Source of the DNA: Rhodobacter sp.
GTDB lineage: Bacteria > Pseudomonadota > Alphaproteobacteria > Rhodobacterales > Rhodobacteraceae
Length of the DNA: 64,000 nucleotides
Direction: 5' to 3'
Assembly: GCA_030065095.1 (NCBI GenBank)
Contig: JASJDP010000017.1
Coordinates: 245,762-309,761 of the forward strand
The notes under the pieces are model-generated. The model was given only the letters and a program-made list of their open reading frames with translations. It was not told the origin of the DNA and did not search any database. Within the stretch, counting starts at the first letter, position 1. Each line of letters starts with the position of its first letter. Of the stretch, positions 34,766 to 43,539 are shown piece by piece. The position numbers and the translations under genes were made by a program.

Positions 34766-34835
34766 GGACCAGCGCCGAGGCTTGCCGGGCCAGCCCGGCA
34801 AACCGAACGTCAGGCAGTCGCGGGATTGCTGGTCC
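34766..34835 (-). terminator. Nested hairpins at the 3' end of the 34841 gene
   Basis: Outer arms GGACCAGC (34766-34773) and GCTGGTCC (34828-34835) enclose a perfect 9-bp hairpin TTGCCGGGC-CA-GCCCGGCAA at 34782-34801. The structure starts 6 bp after the stop of the minus-strand gene. There is no T-run, so it is probably a 3'-end structure that stabilises the message. Confidence 0.45.
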
Positions 34836-34840
34836 GGCGT

Positions 34841-35845
34841 CTACCGCATCCACAGCTTTTCGCGCTTGATCTTGTTGCGGATCATCTGTTCGCGGGCAGG
34901 CAGATGGTCTCGGTCGAAAAGGGCGCGGACCTTGTGCCCTCGACGCTGATAGATCATGCGCCGGATCGGGTCATAGGTCTTCAGCACCTTCTTGATCTTG
35001 TTCGGGGCCGTCACGGTTTCCAGCACATCGACCACCGCATCGGCCTCGCGCGCATAGAGCAGGGGGAAAACGCGGTAGTGACAGGTGACCTTCCCGTCGA
35101 GCAGCCCCTCGGGGATGGTGCGGCGGGCACCGCCAAGGGAGTGGATCACCAAAGGCAGGACGATCTGGTCGAGCCAGGGATAAAGCTCCTGACCGATCAA
35201 TTCCTTAGGCGGGTCGGATTTTATCGCGAGCGCATAGTCGAGGAAACGCTGGCCGAACTCGTGCGGGCAGCGGTAAAAGAACCAGCCGGCGTTGAAATAC
35301 ATGTACCGGCGCCAATAGTCCTCGGGCTCGGCAAGGTCGATGGTCGGCCCGATATCGAGGGCGAACTTGTCGTAGAGCGCCGTCCAGATTTCGTGATAGC
35401 CGGGACCATAGAGTTCCGGCTGCGGCCAGGTGCCCTCTCGGCGGAGCGAGGCGCAGGGGCGCGCGAAGTCGAACGGCACGCCGGATAGCTTGCCGGTGAC
35501 CAGCGTATCGCTGTCGAAGAACACGAACGGCTCGCCCTTCGGCAGGGCGAACAGGCCCTCGATCTTGTTGCCCTCCGGGTAGGACGCGCCGAAATGGCGG
35601 GTCTCGAACGGCACGATCTCGGCCCCGTGGTCGTCGAGCAGAGTGCGGATTTCGTGATTTTGGATGCGCGGGTCGCCGTCCCAGTTCGGTCCCGGCTGCG
35701 GCTCTGCCACAAGGATCCGGCCCGCGAAATCCGGGTCGGCATGGCGCAGCGAGGCGGCAAACAACGCGGCCTCATAGGCGATCCGGCCGTTCTGGCCCAC
35801 GATCATCACATTGAACGGCTTGGGTTTGCCCGATTTTTTTGCCAT
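34841..35845 (-). CDS. Putative GT-A-fold glycosyltransferase of unknown specificity
   Basis: 334 residues. Not firmly recognised. It starts with a basic tail and a Rossmann-like strand (FNVMIVGQNGRIAYEAALFA), later shows EPFVFFDSDTLVTGKLSG, whose DSD fits the metal site of GT-A glycosyltransferases, and YMYFNAGWFFYRCPHEFGQR, similar to the acceptor-side NAG motif of GT8-type enzymes. The C-terminus is strongly basic (KIKKVLKTYDPIRRMIYQRR). No signal or membrane segment is evident. Its neighbours are not glycan genes, so the substrate cannot be guessed. Confidence 0.55.
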   Translation of the reverse strand: MAKKSGKPKPFNVMIVGQNGRIAYEAALFAASLRHADPDFAGRILVAEPQPGPNWDGDPRIQNHEIRTLLDDHGAEIVPFETRHFGASYPEGNKIEGLFALPKGEPFVFFDSDTLVTGKLSGVPFDFARPCASLRREGTWPQPELYGPGYHEIWTALYDKFALDIGPTIDLAEPEDYWRRYMYFNAGWFFYRCPHEFGQRFLDYALAIKSDPPKELIGQELYPWLDQIVLPLVIHSLGGARRTIPEGLLDGKVTCHYRVFPLLYAREADAVVDVLETVTAPNKIKKVLKTYDPIRRMIYQRRGHKVRALFDRDHLPAREQMIRNKIKREKLWMR

Positions 35846-35935
35846 TGTCGCGACTGCCCGCTGTTTTGTGCAGACTATAGGCGGAAATGCGGGATATCAA
35901 AAGAGTCGAGTGCGGCGCATTTGAGGGACAGTGCG

Positions 35936-36334
35936 ATGAAATGGATGCATGCGGGCGCGATCTGGCTGATGGCGGCATTTCCGGCGGCGGCACAGTTCGA
36001 CAGTGCGGAACAGGTCAAGCCGATCCTGCAGATGATCAAGCCGCAATGGGTGAGCCTGCGCGAATTCAACGGGCAGGACCTTTTGTACTTCACCCTGCTC
36101 GAGGTCTACCGCTGCGGGCTCGACCAGATCCGCTATGTGATCAACGACGGCAAGCCCAGCGTATGGGAAACGCCGCCCTGCGAAAGCGACGAGACGTTTT
36201 CCGAGATCCCGGCGGACCGGCTGCCTTATGCCACCTTCAAGCTTGGCGCGGTCGATCAGGTGCGGATCGAGTTGACCTATGACGACGGCACGGTCGAGAC
36301 CGAAACCTATACCCGGGCTGCGATTATGCAGTAG
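35936..36334 (+). CDS. Small exported protein of unknown function
   Basis: 132 residues with a signal peptide (MKWMHAGAIWLMAAFPAAAQ). The mature part has two cysteines (YRCGLDQIRY and ETPPCESDE), which could form a disulfide, and a beta-rich end (KLGAVDQVRIELTYDDGTVE). ATG 35936 has GAGGGACAG upstream. It is divergent from the GT-A-like gene by 90 bp. I know no characterised family for it. Confidence 0.7.
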   Translation: MKWMHAGAIWLMAAFPAAAQFDSAEQVKPILQMIKPQWVSLREFNGQDLLYFTLLEVYRCGLDQIRYVINDGKPSVWETPPCESDETFSEIPADRLPYATFKLGAVDQVRIELTYDDGTVETETYTRAAIMQ

Positions 36335-36400
36335 CCGAACCGGCTTTCCTTGGTGGCGCGCCACCCCTAGATTGCGCAGCGTACCCCGGGAGAGAGACGC

Positions 36401-37420
36401 ATGACCCGCTATAACCGCATCGTTCTGGCCAGCCGCCCCAAGGGTCCGCCGGGACTGGAGAATTTCCGGCTCGAAACTGCCGATTTGCCTGCACCGGGGC
36501 ACGGTGAGGTTCTGGTCCGCACCATCTGGCTGTCACTCGACCCCTATATGCGCGGGCGGATGGATGCGGGCGCGTCCTATGCCGACCCGGTCGAGGTGGG
36601 GCACACGATGACCGCGGGCTGCGTGGCCGAGGTGCTGGCGTCGAATTTCGACGGTCTTGCGCCGGGGGACGCCGTCGTGGGCGGCGTCGGCTGGGCGAGC
36701 CATGGGATTTTGCCCGGCAAGGCGGTGGTCAAGGTCGATCCCGATCTTGCGCCGGTCTCCACGGCGCTGGGGGTGTTGGGCATGCCGGGGCACACGGCCT
36801 GGGTCGGGTTGAACGACATTCTGCAGATCCGCTCTGGCGAGACGATCGTGGTGTCGGCGGCGACCGGCGCCGTGGGCAGCCTGGCGGGACAACTGGCAAA
36901 ACGCGCCGGGCTGCGGGTGATCGGCGTGGCGGGCGGGGCCGAGAAATGCCGCTATGCGGTCGACGCGTTGGGCTACGACGTATGCCTCGACCATCGCGAT
37001 CCCGACCTGGCCGCGGAAATGGCGGCAGTGACGCCGCAGGGGGTGGACTGTTACTATGAGAACGTGGGCGGCAAGACGCTGGAGGCGGTGCTGCCGCGGA
37101 TGAACGATTTCGGCCGCATCGCCGTCTGCGGGATGATCGCGTGGTATTCCGGCAAGGGTGTGGCCGATGCAATGCGGCTGCCTGCGGCGTGGCGGGCGAT
37201 TTTGGTCATGCGGCTGCGGGTGCAGGGCTTCATCGTCTTCGATCATCTCGACCGGCTGGCGCCGTTCCTGGCCGAGGTGGGGCCGCTGGTGGCCTCCGGC
37301 CAGATCCACTATCGCGAAACCGTGACCGAGGGGCTGGAAAACGCGCCGGCGGCGTTTCTGCGGCTTCTGGAGGGCGGGAATTTCGGCAAGCAGCTGGTGC
37401 GCGTGGGCGCCGATCCATGA
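36401..37420 (+). CDS. NADP-dependent oxidoreductase of the MDR family (CurA/2-alkenal reductase type)
   Basis: 339 residues. Family marks: RPKGPPGLENFRLE at the start, LSLDPYMRGRM, HTAWVGLNDILQI, the NADPH-binding SAATGAVGSLAGQLAKRAG and YYENVGGKTLEAVLP. It lacks the zinc ligands of alcohol dehydrogenases, as expected for double-bond reductases acting on alpha,beta-unsaturated ketones or aldehydes. Its stop overlaps the thioesterase start (ATGA), so both form a two-gene unit at the head of the fatty-acid/xenobiotic region. Confidence 0.88.
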   Translation: MTRYNRIVLASRPKGPPGLENFRLETADLPAPGHGEVLVRTIWLSLDPYMRGRMDAGASYADPVEVGHTMTAGCVAEVLASNFDGLAPGDAVVGGVGWASHGILPGKAVVKVDPDLAPVSTALGVLGMPGHTAWVGLNDILQIRSGETIVVSAATGAVGSLAGQLAKRAGLRVIGVAGGAEKCRYAVDALGYDVCLDHRDPDLAAEMAAVTPQGVDCYYENVGGKTLEAVLPRMNDFGRIAVCGMIAWYSGKGVADAMRLPAAWRAILVMRLRVQGFIVFDHLDRLAPFLAEVGPLVASGQIHYRETVTEGLENAPAAFLRLLEGGNFGKQLVRVGADP

Positions 37421-37866
37421 GCCGCCCGCAGCCCGGACGGCGCGGGGACTATGTGCGGTTCGAGCCGGTGCCGATGCGTTGGGCCGATGCCGATATCTAC
37501 GGCCATATGAACAACGCGGTGCACTATTACCTCTTCGACACAGCTGTGCAGGCGGTTCTGGTGCGCGAGGGCGTGCTGGATCTCGGCGCCTCCGAGACGG
37601 TGTTCCTGGTGGTGTCGTCGGGCTGCGATTATTTCGGCGAGGTGGTCTTCGGCGACCGGGTCGAAGCCGGGCTTCGCGTGGCGCGGCTGGGCGCGTCCTC
37701 GGTGCGCTACGAGATCGGCATCTTCCGCAACGGCGCGGACCGGGCGTCGGCCGAGGGATATTTCGTGCATGTCAATGTCGGGCGCGAGGACCGGCGGCCG
37801 CGGCCCCTGTCGGCAAAGGCGCGGGAGGTGATGCAGCGGCTGTGCCTGTCGGGGAAGGGGGGGTAA
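37417..37866 (+). CDS. Hotdog-fold acyl-CoA thioesterase
   Basis: 149 residues of the 4-hydroxybenzoyl-CoA thioesterase/YbgC type. MRWADADIYGHMNNAVHYYL holds the catalytic Asp (in ADxxGHxNN), followed by SSGCDYFGEVVFGDRVEAGL and SVRYEIGIF. It hydrolyses short acyl-CoA esters; the exact chain is not readable. Start ATG 37417 overlaps the reductase stop, and the two are probably translated together. Confidence 0.88.
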   Translation: MSRPQPGRRGDYVRFEPVPMRWADADIYGHMNNAVHYYLFDTAVQAVLVREGVLDLGASETVFLVVSSGCDYFGEVVFGDRVEAGLRVARLGASSVRYEIGIFRNGADRASAEGYFVHVNVGREDRRPRPLSAKAREVMQRLCLSGKGG

Positions 37867-37987
37867 TCCAGTCGAGCGCTGCCGCGCGCCGGTATTGCCG
37901 GTTGCGAGGCGACGCATCCGTCCCGGCGGTGGCGCCGGTTGCATGGTCGGGACGCCTCCGGCGGGCGTATTTTGCACGAGAAGAAGT

Positions 37988-38890
37988 TCAGGTATCGCCC
38001 CAGTGTTTCAGGGCGGCCCTTGCGACGGGCGCACCCCACTCCTGCACGAAATGCCCGGCATCCGCGACCTCCATCGGGGCCGGGCAGTTCCGGATCACCC
38101 CATGCAGGCGGTGCATCACCGGCGGCCCGAGGACCGGGTCCTGCATGCCGATGGCCATGAAGCTTTCGCCGCCCCACTTGGTCGACAGGAATTCGATTGC
38201 GGCATGGGAGTCCGCGATCCCCTCCATCCCGGGATCCGTCATCACCATCTGCGGAAACCGCCGCACGCCCGCCTTGTAGGAAATGTCCGGAAATGGTGCG
38301 CCATAGGCGGCGGCCTCGGCCGCGCTCAGTCCGGGGCAGGCGCGCGCCATCAGCCGCGCCACATCCAGATCGGGGTTGGCGGCGACAAAGGCGCGCCAGT
38401 CGTCGAAGCCCTGCCCTGCGGGTTTGCCCACAGGCAGCGCCGTGTTCATCACCAGCAGACGTTCCACCCGGTCCGGCAGCGCATGCGGCAGCGTCAGCCC
38501 CAGAATCCCGCCCCAGTCCTGCACCACCAGGGTAATGCGCCGCAGATCGAGACGCGCGATCAGCGCCAGCAGCATGTCGCGATGAAACCCGAACCCGTAG
38601 ACGCCGTCGTCGACCGGCTTGTCGGACCGGCCAAACCCCAACAGGTCCGGTGCCACCACCCGCGCGCCGCTGTCCAGAAAGACCGGCATCATCTTGCGGT
38701 ATAGATAGGCCCAGGTCGGCTCGCCGTGCAGGCACAGAAAGGTCCGTCCGGCCTCTGCGGGTCCTTCGTCGGCATAGTGGATGCGAAGGCCCTTGTACCC
38801 GGCAAGGTCGTCCAGATAGCGCGGAGGATACGGCCAGCCCGGCAGGTCCTGAAATCGCGACTCCTCGGTTCGCACAGCCTCGACCGTCAT
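37988..38890 (-). CDS. Haloalkane dehalogenase, DhlA/HLD-I type
   Basis: 300 residues, alpha/beta-hydrolase fold. It hydrolyses carbon-halogen bonds to an alcohol and halide. Motifs match DhlA closely: LCLHGEPTWAYLYRKMMPVF (oxyanion region), the nucleophile Asp in VVQDWGGILGL (about residue 125; the Trp after it is a halide ligand in DhlA), FPDISYKAGVRRFPQMV in the cap, the acid Asp in AIGMQDPVLGP and the base His in DAGHFVQEWG. ATG 38890 follows AGGAGGGCGG. The cap differs from DhlA in length around residues 160-190, so natural substrates may differ. It faces the acyl-CoA ligase divergently. Confidence 0.87.
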   Translation of the reverse strand: MTVEAVRTEESRFQDLPGWPYPPRYLDDLAGYKGLRIHYADEGPAEAGRTFLCLHGEPTWAYLYRKMMPVFLDSGARVVAPDLLGFGRSDKPVDDGVYGFGFHRDMLLALIARLDLRRITLVVQDWGGILGLTLPHALPDRVERLLVMNTALPVGKPAGQGFDDWRAFVAANPDLDVARLMARACPGLSAAEAAAYGAPFPDISYKAGVRRFPQMVMTDPGMEGIADSHAAIEFLSTKWGGESFMAIGMQDPVLGPPVMHRLHGVIRNCPAPMEVADAGHFVQEWGAPVARAALKHWGDT

Positions 38891-39024
38891 GTTCCGCCCT
38901 CCTGTCGACCCCGCCATGAAGGGCCAGCGCGGCCCGCGCGTCAACGGGACAGATTGCGCTTGAACCGGCCCCGGGCACGGGGGAACATCGCGTAAAGACA
39001 AAAAAATGGGAGGACCGTTCCAAG

Positions 39025-40653
39025 ATGGACGGGATGATGATGCACCGGCCGCTGCGGGTGGCCGACATTCTGACATTTGCCGAAGAGATCCACGCCGACC
39101 AGGGGATCGTCTCGTCGACGGTCGAGGGTGGCATGCACCGCCTCGGCTATGCCGACATGGGCGCACGCAGCCGCAAGCTTGCCAAGGCGCTGCTGGCGCT
39201 CGGTGTCGGCATCGGCGACCGGGTGGCGACGCTGGCCTGGAATGGCTACCGCCATATGGAACTCTACTATGGTACGCCTGGCATGGGGGCGGTCTGTCAT
39301 ACGATCAATCCCCGGCTCTCGGCCGAGCAGATGGCCTATATCGTCAACCATGCCGACGATAAGGTCATGTTCCTCGACCTGACCTTCGTGCCCATGGTCG
39401 AAAGGCTGGCATCGCAATTTCCGGGGAACTTGATCTACGTGATCCAGACGGACCGGGCGCATATGCCGGATACGACCCTGAGGGCGCTTTGCTACGAAGA
39501 GTTGCTGGCGGCGCAGGACGATGGGTACGACTGGCCGGACCTTTCCGAGGAAACGGCTTGCGGGCTGTGCTACACCTCCGGCACCACCGGGCACCCCAAG
39601 GGTGCGCTTTATTCGCACCGTTCGATGGTGCTGCATGCGCTGATGGTGGGTGTGTGCATGCCCTATTGCATGCAGCCGGGGCGGAAGGTTCTGCCGGTCG
39701 TGCCGATGTTTCATGCGAATGCCTGGGGTCTGGCGCATGCCGCGCCGATGGCTGGCGCGTCGCTGGTGATGCCGGGACCGCATCTCGACGGAGCCTCGGT
39801 CTTCGATCTGATGGACGGTGAAGAGGTATTCTCGGCCTGGGGGGTGCCGACGGTCTGGCTGGGCCTGATGGCCGAGATCGAGAAACGCGGCCGCGTGCCC
39901 GCGGGCTTCGGCGAGGTTGTGATCGGCGGCTCGGCGGCGCCCGCGTCGATGATCCGGTTCTACGAGGATCAGGGCGTCAGCGTCTGTCACGCCTGGGGCA
40001 TGACCGAGATGTCGCCGGTGGGCACGCTGGGGATCCTGTCGCCCTCGATGCAGGCGCAGCCGGCGCGGGACCGCCTGCGGCTGAAATCCAGCCAGGGACG
40101 GCGCATGTTCGGGGTCGATCTGAAGATCGTCGGCGAGCACGGCACGCGCCAGCCGCATGACGGCGCAGCGACGGGCGAATTGTTTGTGCGCGGCAGCACG
40201 GTGGTGTCCGGATACTATGCCAACGAGGAGGCCAGCGCCGCGGCGCTGGACGACGACGGCTGGTTCGGCACCGGCGACATGGCTTCGATCTCGCCAGAGG
40301 GGTTCCTGACCATTACCGACCGCGCCAAGGACCTGATCAAGTCGGGCGGCGAGTGGATCTCGTCGATCGACGTGGAAAACATGGCGATGGCGCATCCCGA
40401 TATCGCCAACTGCGCGGTGATCGCCGTGCCGCATCCGAAATGGGGCGAGCGCCCGGTTCTGGTCGCCGTCCCGGCGGTCGAAGCGCCCAACACGGACGCG
40501 ATCATGGCGCATCTGGCCGAGCATTTGGCGAAGTGGCAGTTGCCGGACGACGTGGTCTATGTGGACGAGTTGCCGCTGACGGCGACCGGCAAGGTGTCGA
40601 AGCTGACGTTGCGGCGGCAATATGCGGATCACGAATTGCCGGGGGCGGTGTAG
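39025..40653 (+). CDS. Acyl-CoA synthetase (AMP-forming), AlkK/DmdB-like
   Basis: 542 residues. It activates a carboxylic acid with ATP and CoA. The P-loop-like motif is YTSGTTGHPKGALYSH, followed by HAWGMTEMSPVG, WFGTGDMASIS and ITDRAKDLIKSGGEWIS; the catalytic Lys lies in TATGKVSKL near the C-terminus. The N-terminus (VADILTFAEEIHADQGIVS) groups with medium-chain AlkK-type and DMSP-degrading DmdB ligases. Which acid it uses is uncertain. It is the only ligase in the window and may feed the acyl-CoA dehydrogenase downstream. Confidence 0.9.
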   Translation: MDGMMMHRPLRVADILTFAEEIHADQGIVSSTVEGGMHRLGYADMGARSRKLAKALLALGVGIGDRVATLAWNGYRHMELYYGTPGMGAVCHTINPRLSAEQMAYIVNHADDKVMFLDLTFVPMVERLASQFPGNLIYVIQTDRAHMPDTTLRALCYEELLAAQDDGYDWPDLSEETACGLCYTSGTTGHPKGALYSHRSMVLHALMVGVCMPYCMQPGRKVLPVVPMFHANAWGLAHAAPMAGASLVMPGPHLDGASVFDLMDGEEVFSAWGVPTVWLGLMAEIEKRGRVPAGFGEVVIGGSAAPASMIRFYEDQGVSVCHAWGMTEMSPVGTLGILSPSMQAQPARDRLRLKSSQGRRMFGVDLKIVGEHGTRQPHDGAATGELFVRGSTVVSGYYANEEASAAALDDDGWFGTGDMASISPEGFLTITDRAKDLIKSGGEWISSIDVENMAMAHPDIANCAVIAVPHPKWGERPVLVAVPAVEAPNTDAIMAHLAEHLAKWQLPDDVVYVDELPLTATGKVSKLTLRRQYADHELPGAV

Positions 40654-41090
40654 GACCGAGGCGCCGGGCAGACCTCGAAAGCGGTCTGGCTGGTCGGGAC
40701 GGGACGAAGGCGTTCAAGTCCCGCGAATAAACCAGTGGCCCGCCATGAAGCCCCGGGGCGCGAGGAGCCCTGGACGGCTCGCAAGGGCGGTATTGGTCTG
40801 GAGCAGCCATTTGCGCGCAGCCCCTGGCGCGGAATCAAAGGGGCGTAGCCCCGCCGCGCCATCGCCGACCCGCCCTGGAGGGGAGGCGATTTTCCAATCC
40901 TGCGTATCGACTTTAGTTCGTTCGGACTTTGCTGGGATAAATCGAGTCGTTCAGAGGTCTTGGACGCCTCCCCGCGGGTCGTCGATGGCCCGGCTCCTCA
41001 CTTCCCCAGCTACGTCCCATCCAGGCCGATACCAGCAGAACGGTTCCGTCGATATATACCCCGCCGAAGCGATACCCGACGCGCGCCGGA
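40654..41090. other. Gene-free gap between convergent genes
   Basis: 437 bases without a recognised gene, between the ligase and the quinone-oxidoreductase-like gene. It holds the second copy of the dispersed repeat (40826-40866). The rest shows nothing I can name. Confidence 0.6.
40826..40866 (-). repeat. Dispersed intergenic repeat, copy 2
   Basis: Read on the minus strand it gives GGCGATGGCGCGGCGGGGCT then ACGCCCC and TTTGATTCCGCGCC, matching the copy at 13600-13639 except for three changes. Both lie in gaps between convergent genes. Confidence 0.75.
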
Positions 41091-42098
41091 CTACGCGGGA
41101 TCGATCATCAGCACGATCTTTCCCTTCGCCGCCCGCGACTCGATCAGTTGCAATGCCTCCGCCGCCTGCTCCAGCGGGAACCGGTCCGATATCCGGGGGC
41201 TTATCTTGCCTGCGGCATAAAGCTCGAACAGCGCCGCACAATGCTCTGCATACCGTGCAGGGTCGCGCTTTGTAAAAGCGCCCCAGAACACGCCGACGAT
41301 CTGGCAGTTCTTCAGCAGCGGCAGGTTCAGCGGGATCTTCGGAATGCCCGCCGGAAAGCCTACCACGAGATAGCGCCCGTTCCAGGCGGCGGCGCGCAGG
41401 CTTGGCTCGGCATAATCACCGCCGACGGGATCGTAGATCACGTCGACACCCCCCGGCCCGGCCAGAGCCTTGATCTCTGCCCCAAAGGCTTTCTGAGCGT
41501 CCCTGTCCATCTCGGCCGGATAGACCAGAGTGTCATCTGCGCCGATCTCACGGCAGAAGGTGGCCTTTTCGGCCGAGGACACCGCTGCGATCACCCGTGC
41601 GCCCATCGCCTTGCCGAGTTCCACCGCGGACGCGCCGATCCCGCCCGCCGCGCCCAGAACCAGCAAGGTGTCGCCTTCGGCCAGCGCCCCCCGGTCGGCG
41701 AGCGCGTAGTAAGACGTGCCGTAGGTGAAGATGAAACACGCGGCGTCCTCGAAGCTCATCGCATCGGGGATTTTCATCACGTTCTCCACCGGTGTCGCCA
41801 GGTGGCTGGCGAAACCGCCATAGATCGGCAGCGCCAGCACCCGGTCGCCCACCGCAAACCCGGTCACGCCCGCGCCCACCGCGTCGATCACACCCGCCAC
41901 CTCGCCACCCGGGGCGAATGGCCGTTCGGGCTTGTACTGATACAGGTCGCGGATGATGATCGTGTCGGGAAAATTCACCCCGGCCGCCTTGACCGCAATG
42001 CGGACCTCGTCATGCTCGGGCTCCGGCATGTGCATCTCGGTCAGCCGCAGCGTTTCGGGACCACCGGGCCGGTGGCTCAACATTGCCCGCGCTCTCAT
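41091..42098 (-). CDS. NADPH:quinone oxidoreductase-like enzyme (zeta-crystallin type)
   Basis: 335 residues of the zinc-free MDR group. Signatures: ETLRLTEMHMPEPEHDEVRI, AAGVNFPDTIIIRDLYQYKP, the NADPH-binding LVLGAAGGIGASAVELGKAM, then VDVIYDPVGGDYAEPSLRAA and a C-terminal AKGKIVLMID. It is typically a soluble quinone or enoyl reductase. ATG 42098 follows GGGGGAGGC. The frame continues upstream but crosses the palindrome cluster and lacks similarity. It is divergent from the SDR/MaoC operon. Confidence 0.88.
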   Translation of the reverse strand: MRARAMLSHRPGGPETLRLTEMHMPEPEHDEVRIAVKAAGVNFPDTIIIRDLYQYKPERPFAPGGEVAGVIDAVGAGVTGFAVGDRVLALPIYGGFASHLATPVENVMKIPDAMSFEDAACFIFTYGTSYYALADRGALAEGDTLLVLGAAGGIGASAVELGKAMGARVIAAVSSAEKATFCREIGADDTLVYPAEMDRDAQKAFGAEIKALAGPGGVDVIYDPVGGDYAEPSLRAAAWNGRYLVVGFPAGIPKIPLNLPLLKNCQIVGVFWGAFTKRDPARYAEHCAALFELYAAGKISPRISDRFPLEQAAEALQLIESRAAKGKIVLMIDPA

Positions 42099-42130
42099 CT
42101 GCCTCCCCCTTCGGTTCCTCCGGCCGCCAG

Positions 42131-42201
42131 AAAGCCGGTTCGACGCGGCTTTGACAAGCGGTTTCGAAACCGCGTGTCCCAAGGCCGTTCGAACGGCCTT
42201 G
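42131..42201. repeat. Cluster of three GC-rich palindromes centred on TTCGA
   Basis: Three consecutive hairpins fill 71 bp. AAAGCCG...CGGCTTT at 42131-42152 has 7-bp arms and an 8-nt loop. GCGGTTTC|GAAACCGC at 42158-42173 is perfect. CAAGGCCGTTC|GAACGGCCTTG at 42180-42201 is a perfect 22-bp palindrome. All have TTCGA at the centre. They lie in the divergent promoter gap between the quinone-oxidoreductase-like gene and the SDR operon. Confidence 0.85.
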
Positions 42202-42252
42202 TCCTTCCCCATGGCGCCTGCAATGCTCGCGCGTGATCTGGGGAGGCGCCGC

Positions 42253-43074
42253 ATGACACCCGACACGCTGTTCTCGCTCGCCGGCAAGGTGGCGTTGGTC
42301 ACTGGCGGGGCCACCGGCATCGGCCGGATGGCCGCCGAGGGGCTGATGGCCGCGGGCGCCCATGTGCTGATCGCCAGCCGCAAGGGCGAGGCCTGCGAGG
42401 AAACCGCCGCCTGGCTCAACGCGCTCGACCTGCCTGGCCGGGCCGAGGGATTCGAGGGCGATGTCGGCAACGCCGGCGGCGTTGCGGCGCTGGCCGGGCA
42501 GGTGGGCCGCCGCGCGACCCGTCTCAACATCCTGATGAACAATGCGGGCCGTACCTGGGGCGAGCCGCTGGGCGGGTTCCCGTTCGACGCCTGGGACAAG
42601 GTGCTGTCGGTCAATGTCGCCGGGCTCTTTCACCTCACCCAAGCGCTCCTCCCGATGCTGAAGGCAACCGCCCAGCCGGGCGATCCGGCCCGTGTCGTCA
42701 ATGTCGGCTCGGTCATGGGCGAGGTGCCGATGGGCGATGGCGCCTATTCCTATTCCGCCTCCAAGGCCGCAGTGCATCACCTGACGCAGATCCTCGCCAA
42801 GGAACTGGCGGGCGATCACATCACCGTCAATGCCATCGCGCCGGGACCCTTCGTCAGCAACATGACGGCTTTCGCCACGGCCGACCCGGACCGGCGCAGG
42901 AAGGTGGGGCAGGGCGTGCCGCTCGGCCGCGTCGGACGGCCCGAGGACATCGCCGCCTGCCTGCAATTCCTCTGCGGGCCAGGCGGGTCCTATGTCACCG
43001 GAGCGATCCTGCCGGTCTCCGGCGGGATCAACGTGGCCACTGGCCCGTCTCTATTTGAACGGGCGTTCAAATAG
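42253..43074 (+). CDS. Short-chain dehydrogenase (RhlG/3-ketoacyl reductase type)
   Basis: 273 residues. The NAD(P) motif is TGGATGIG, the NNAG motif is in LMNNAGRTWGEPL, the catalytic Ser lies in VVNVGSVMG and the YSASK dyad in AYSYSASKAAVHHL; the end is ILPVSGGINV. The wording resembles RhlG-type NADPH-dependent 3-ketoacyl reductases. ATG 42253 follows GGGGAGGCGCC. Its stop abuts the MaoC start with no gap, so an acyl-CoA or hydroxyacyl substrate is likely. Confidence 0.88.
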   Translation: MTPDTLFSLAGKVALVTGGATGIGRMAAEGLMAAGAHVLIASRKGEACEETAAWLNALDLPGRAEGFEGDVGNAGGVAALAGQVGRRATRLNILMNNAGRTWGEPLGGFPFDAWDKVLSVNVAGLFHLTQALLPMLKATAQPGDPARVVNVGSVMGEVPMGDGAYSYSASKAAVHHLTQILAKELAGDHITVNAIAPGPFVSNMTAFATADPDRRRKVGQGVPLGRVGRPEDIAACLQFLCGPGGSYVTGAILPVSGGINVATGPSLFERAFK

Positions 43075-43539
43075 ATGGGCCACAGCGTCGACGAACTGAA
43101 GGCGATGGTCGGCCGGACGGTCGGGACTTCGCGCTGGTTCGAGATGACGCAGGCGATGATCGACGCGCATGCCGAGGTGGTCCAGGACGACCAGTGGATC
43201 CACACCGATCCCGAACGCGCGAAACATGGCCCCTTCGGCGGCACCATCGCCCATGGCTTTCTGACGCTCAGCCTGCTCTCGGCCATGGGATATGACGCCC
43301 AGCCGCAGGTCGCGGGCTCCGGCATGGGCGTGAACTATGGCTTGAACCGCCTGCGCTTTCTCGCGCCGGTGCCTGCGGGCGCGCGTCTCCGTGCGCATTT
43401 CACGCTTAACGGCGTAGAAGAGCGCAGCGAGGGCGAAGTCACGCTGATCTGGGGCGTCGAGATGGAGATCGAAGGTCAGGACAGGCCCGCGCTGGTCGCC
43501 GAGTGGATCAACCGCCGCTATGTCGGGGGACAGGCGTGA
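43075..43539 (+). CDS. MaoC-like enoyl-CoA hydratase
   Basis: 154 residues, single hotdog domain. The hydratase site is visible as DDQWIHTDPERAKHGPFGGTIAHGFLTLSLL (Asp and His of the (R)-hydratase motif), followed by MGVNYGLNRLRFLAPVPAG. It adds water to a trans-2-enoyl-CoA or removes it. ATG 43075 directly follows the TAG stop of the SDR, and the stop overlaps the next gene. Confidence 0.9.
   Translation: MGHSVDELKAMVGRTVGTSRWFEMTQAMIDAHAEVVQDDQWIHTDPERAKHGPFGGTIAHGFLTLSLLSAMGYDAQPQVAGSGMGVNYGLNRLRFLAPVPAGARLRAHFTLNGVEERSEGEVTLIWGVEMEIEGQDRPALVAEWINRRYVGGQA

Noticed and set aside
37707..40632. Long minus-strand frames over the thioesterase and the acyl-CoA ligase
   Set aside because: They overlap genes with clear motifs in other frames and read as low-complexity shadow sequence.
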